6,181 nucleotides of DNA from Bacteroidales bacterium. GTDB lineage: Bacteria > Bacteroidota > Bacteroidia > Bacteroidales > UBA7960. The DNA lies in NCBI GenBank assembly GCA_007132825.1, contig SLNX01000135.1, forward strand, positions 1 to 6,181, written 5' to 3'. Made by a program: the position numbers and the translations under genes. The notes beneath the pieces are model-generated. The model was not told where the DNA came from. It saw only the letters and a list, made by a program, of their open reading frames with translations, and searched no databases. Shown here piece by piece: positions 5,111 to 6,181 of this stretch (positions within the stretch are counted from its first letter, which is position 1; the number at the start of each line of letters is the position of its first letter).

Positions 5111-6181
5111 TCAGGCGTCGATATTCGCGTATTTGGCATTCTTCTCAATGAACGCCCTTCTTGGCGGCACTTCATCGCCCATCAGCATGGAGAAGGTGCG
5201 GTTGGCTTCGGCGGCATTTTCAATGTCCACTTGCCTTAACTTCCTGTATTCTGGATTCATTGTCGTATCCCAAAGTTGTTCGGCATTCATCTCACCGAGA
5301 CCTTTGTAACGCTGGAAGTGCACGCCGCTTTCTTTTCCGTTCTTTGAAAACTCGGCAATGATCTCTTTGCGTTCCTCATCGCTCCAGGCATATCTTTCAT
5401 CCTTCCCCTTCTTAACAAGATAAAAGGGTGGTGTTGCAATGTAAATATAGCCCAGCTCGATCATTTCCCTCATATATCTGAAAAAGAACGTCAGGATCAG
5501 TGTGGCGATATGGCTACCGTCCACATCGGCATCCGTCATGATGATTACCTTATGGTAACGGAGTCTTTCAATGTTCAGGGCTTTGCTGTCATCTTCGGTA
5601 CCGATGGATAGGCCGAGTGCCGTGAATATCGTCTTGATCTCCTCATTGTCAAAGATCTTGTGTGGCATTGCTTTTTCTACATTGAGGATCTTTCCGCGCA
5701 ATGGCAGGATGGCCTGGAACCTTCTGTCGCGGCCTTGCTTGGCCGTTCCGCCTGCCGAGTCACCCTCCACGAGGAATATTTCACATTTTGCCGGATCTTT
5801 TTCGGAACAGTCAGACAGTTTGCCGGGAAGGCCGGTGCTGCTGAGTACGTTTTTTCGTTGTACAAGCTCCCGGGCTTTTCGTGCTGCATGTCTTGCAGTA
5901 GCGGCAAGAATTACCTTATTGACGATGGTTTTGGCATCTTTTGGGTTTTCTTCCAGATAGTGGGTAAGCATTTCGCTGACTGCCTGATCCACTGCACCAC
6001 TCACTTCGGAGTTGCCCAGTTTTGTCTTGGTCTGACCCTCAAATTGTGGTTCTGCCACCTTTACAGAGATAACAGCGGTGAGACCTTCGCGAAAGTCGTC
6101 GCCGTTGATGTCGAACTTCAGCTTTGCGAGCATCCCCGATTTCTCGGCATATGATTTCAGGGTTCTTGTGAGTGCCCTGCG
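5111..6181 (-). CDS. gyrB: DNA gyrase subunit B, C-terminal part (5' end outside window)
   Basis: This is the ATPase-bearing subunit of gyrase, which with GyrA introduces negative supercoils and relieves replication stress. The frame is open to the right edge: codons upstream of the internal ATG at 6133 read LTRTLKSYAEKSG, conserved GyrB sequence, so that ATG is not the start and the gene is partial. In fragment numbering (residue 1 at 6181), the fragment covers the end of the transducer domain (GDDFREGLTAVISVK), the TOPRIM domain with catalytic E139 in EGDSAGG and the DADVDGSH metal site (D217, D219, D221), and the C-terminal QRYKGLGEMN motif (290-299). QRYKGLGEMN and the overall match favour GyrB over ParE. 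The large insertion of enterobacterial GyrB between TOPRIM and this motif is absent. The position equivalent to E. coli K447 is arginine (PLRGK), a common natural variant. The ATPase domain lies beyond the window. Confidence 0.96.
   Translation of the reverse strand, partial: RRALTRTLKSYAEKSGMLAKLKFDINGDDFREGLTAVISVKVAEPQFEGQTKTKLGNSEVSGAVDQAVSEMLTHYLEENPKDAKTIVNKVILAATARHAARKARELVQRKNVLSSTGLPGKLSDCSEKDPAKCEIFLVEGDSAGGTAKQGRDRRFQAILPLRGKILNVEKAMPHKIFDNEEIKTIFTALGLSIGTEDDSKALNIERLRYHKVIIMTDADVDGSHIATLILTFFFRYMREMIELGYIYIATPPFYLVKKGKDERYAWSDEERKEIIAEFSKNGKESGVHFQRYKGLGEMNAEQLWDTTMNPEYRKLRQVDIENAAEANRTFSMLMGDEVPPRRAFIEKNAKYANIDA

Noticed and set aside
6131..6133. ATG as the start of gyrB
   Set aside because: Conserved GyrB sequence (LTRTLKSYAEKSG) continues in frame upstream to the window edge, so the gene is cut by the window and this ATG is internal.
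5571..6154. Two overlapping + strand reading frames opposite gyrB (5571-5960 and 5660-6154)
   Set aside because: They are antisense shadows of a highly conserved gene; their translations show no recognisable domain.
1..6181. CRISPR array, tRNA/rRNA, insertion sequence, or a defence or phage module
   Set aside because: No regularly spaced long repeats, no cloverleaf or rRNA signature, no transposase or integrase frame and no recognisable defence domains were seen.

Overview
The window reads as a piece of a Bacteroidota chromosome, probably from the Bacteroidales or a neighbouring order. Three things point there. A secreted metalloprotease ends in a type IX secretion (Por) C-terminal sorting domain. 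A perfect Bacteroidota-type -7 promoter element (TAnnTTTG) lies upstream of the first gene. Shine-Dalgarno signals are weak or absent before most genes. The GyrB fragment at the right edge fits this assignment, but I could not place it to genus without a search.

Layout, left to right. Positions 1-142 are non-coding, with an inverted repeat at the extreme left edge and a promoter-like element at 74-81. Next is a tight two-gene unit on the + strand: a small YkoF/thiamine-binding-type protein (143-403), then, after one intervening base, an NadR-type ribosylnicotinamide-kinase-like P-loop protein with a TTG start (405-941). A 93-base gap holds a palindrome just upstream of a weak -7 element. It is followed by a 753-residue secreted HEXXHXXGXXH (metzincin-type) metalloprotease with a prodomain, two Fn3-like repeats and a T9SS sorting domain (1035-3296). 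Ten bases later an EamA/DMT-type ten-helix transporter begins (3307-4218). The 230-base gap at 4219-4448 is rich in short repeats. It separates the transporter from an exported, cysteine-type glutathione peroxidase (4449-5039). A strong hairpin at 5062-5088 lies between this gene and the convergent gyrB, of which only the C-terminal 356 codons are present on the - strand (5111-6181, running off the right edge).

How the genes fit together. The first two genes are very likely co-transcribed and suggest cofactor or vitamin handling (thiamine/HMP-type binding plus a nucleoside-kinase-like activity). The ligand and substrate are inferred from family only. The protease, transporter, peroxidase and gyrase genes look like unrelated housekeeping or envelope functions. 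The protease and transporter may share a transcript because they are so close.

I found no mobile element, CRISPR array, tRNA or rRNA, and no clear new multi-gene system. The points most worth a second look are the cofactor gene pair, the protease whose only two cysteines form a CxxC next to the predicted signal-peptide cleavage site, the palindrome at its promoter, and the repeat-laden spacer that supplies the last codons of the transporter.
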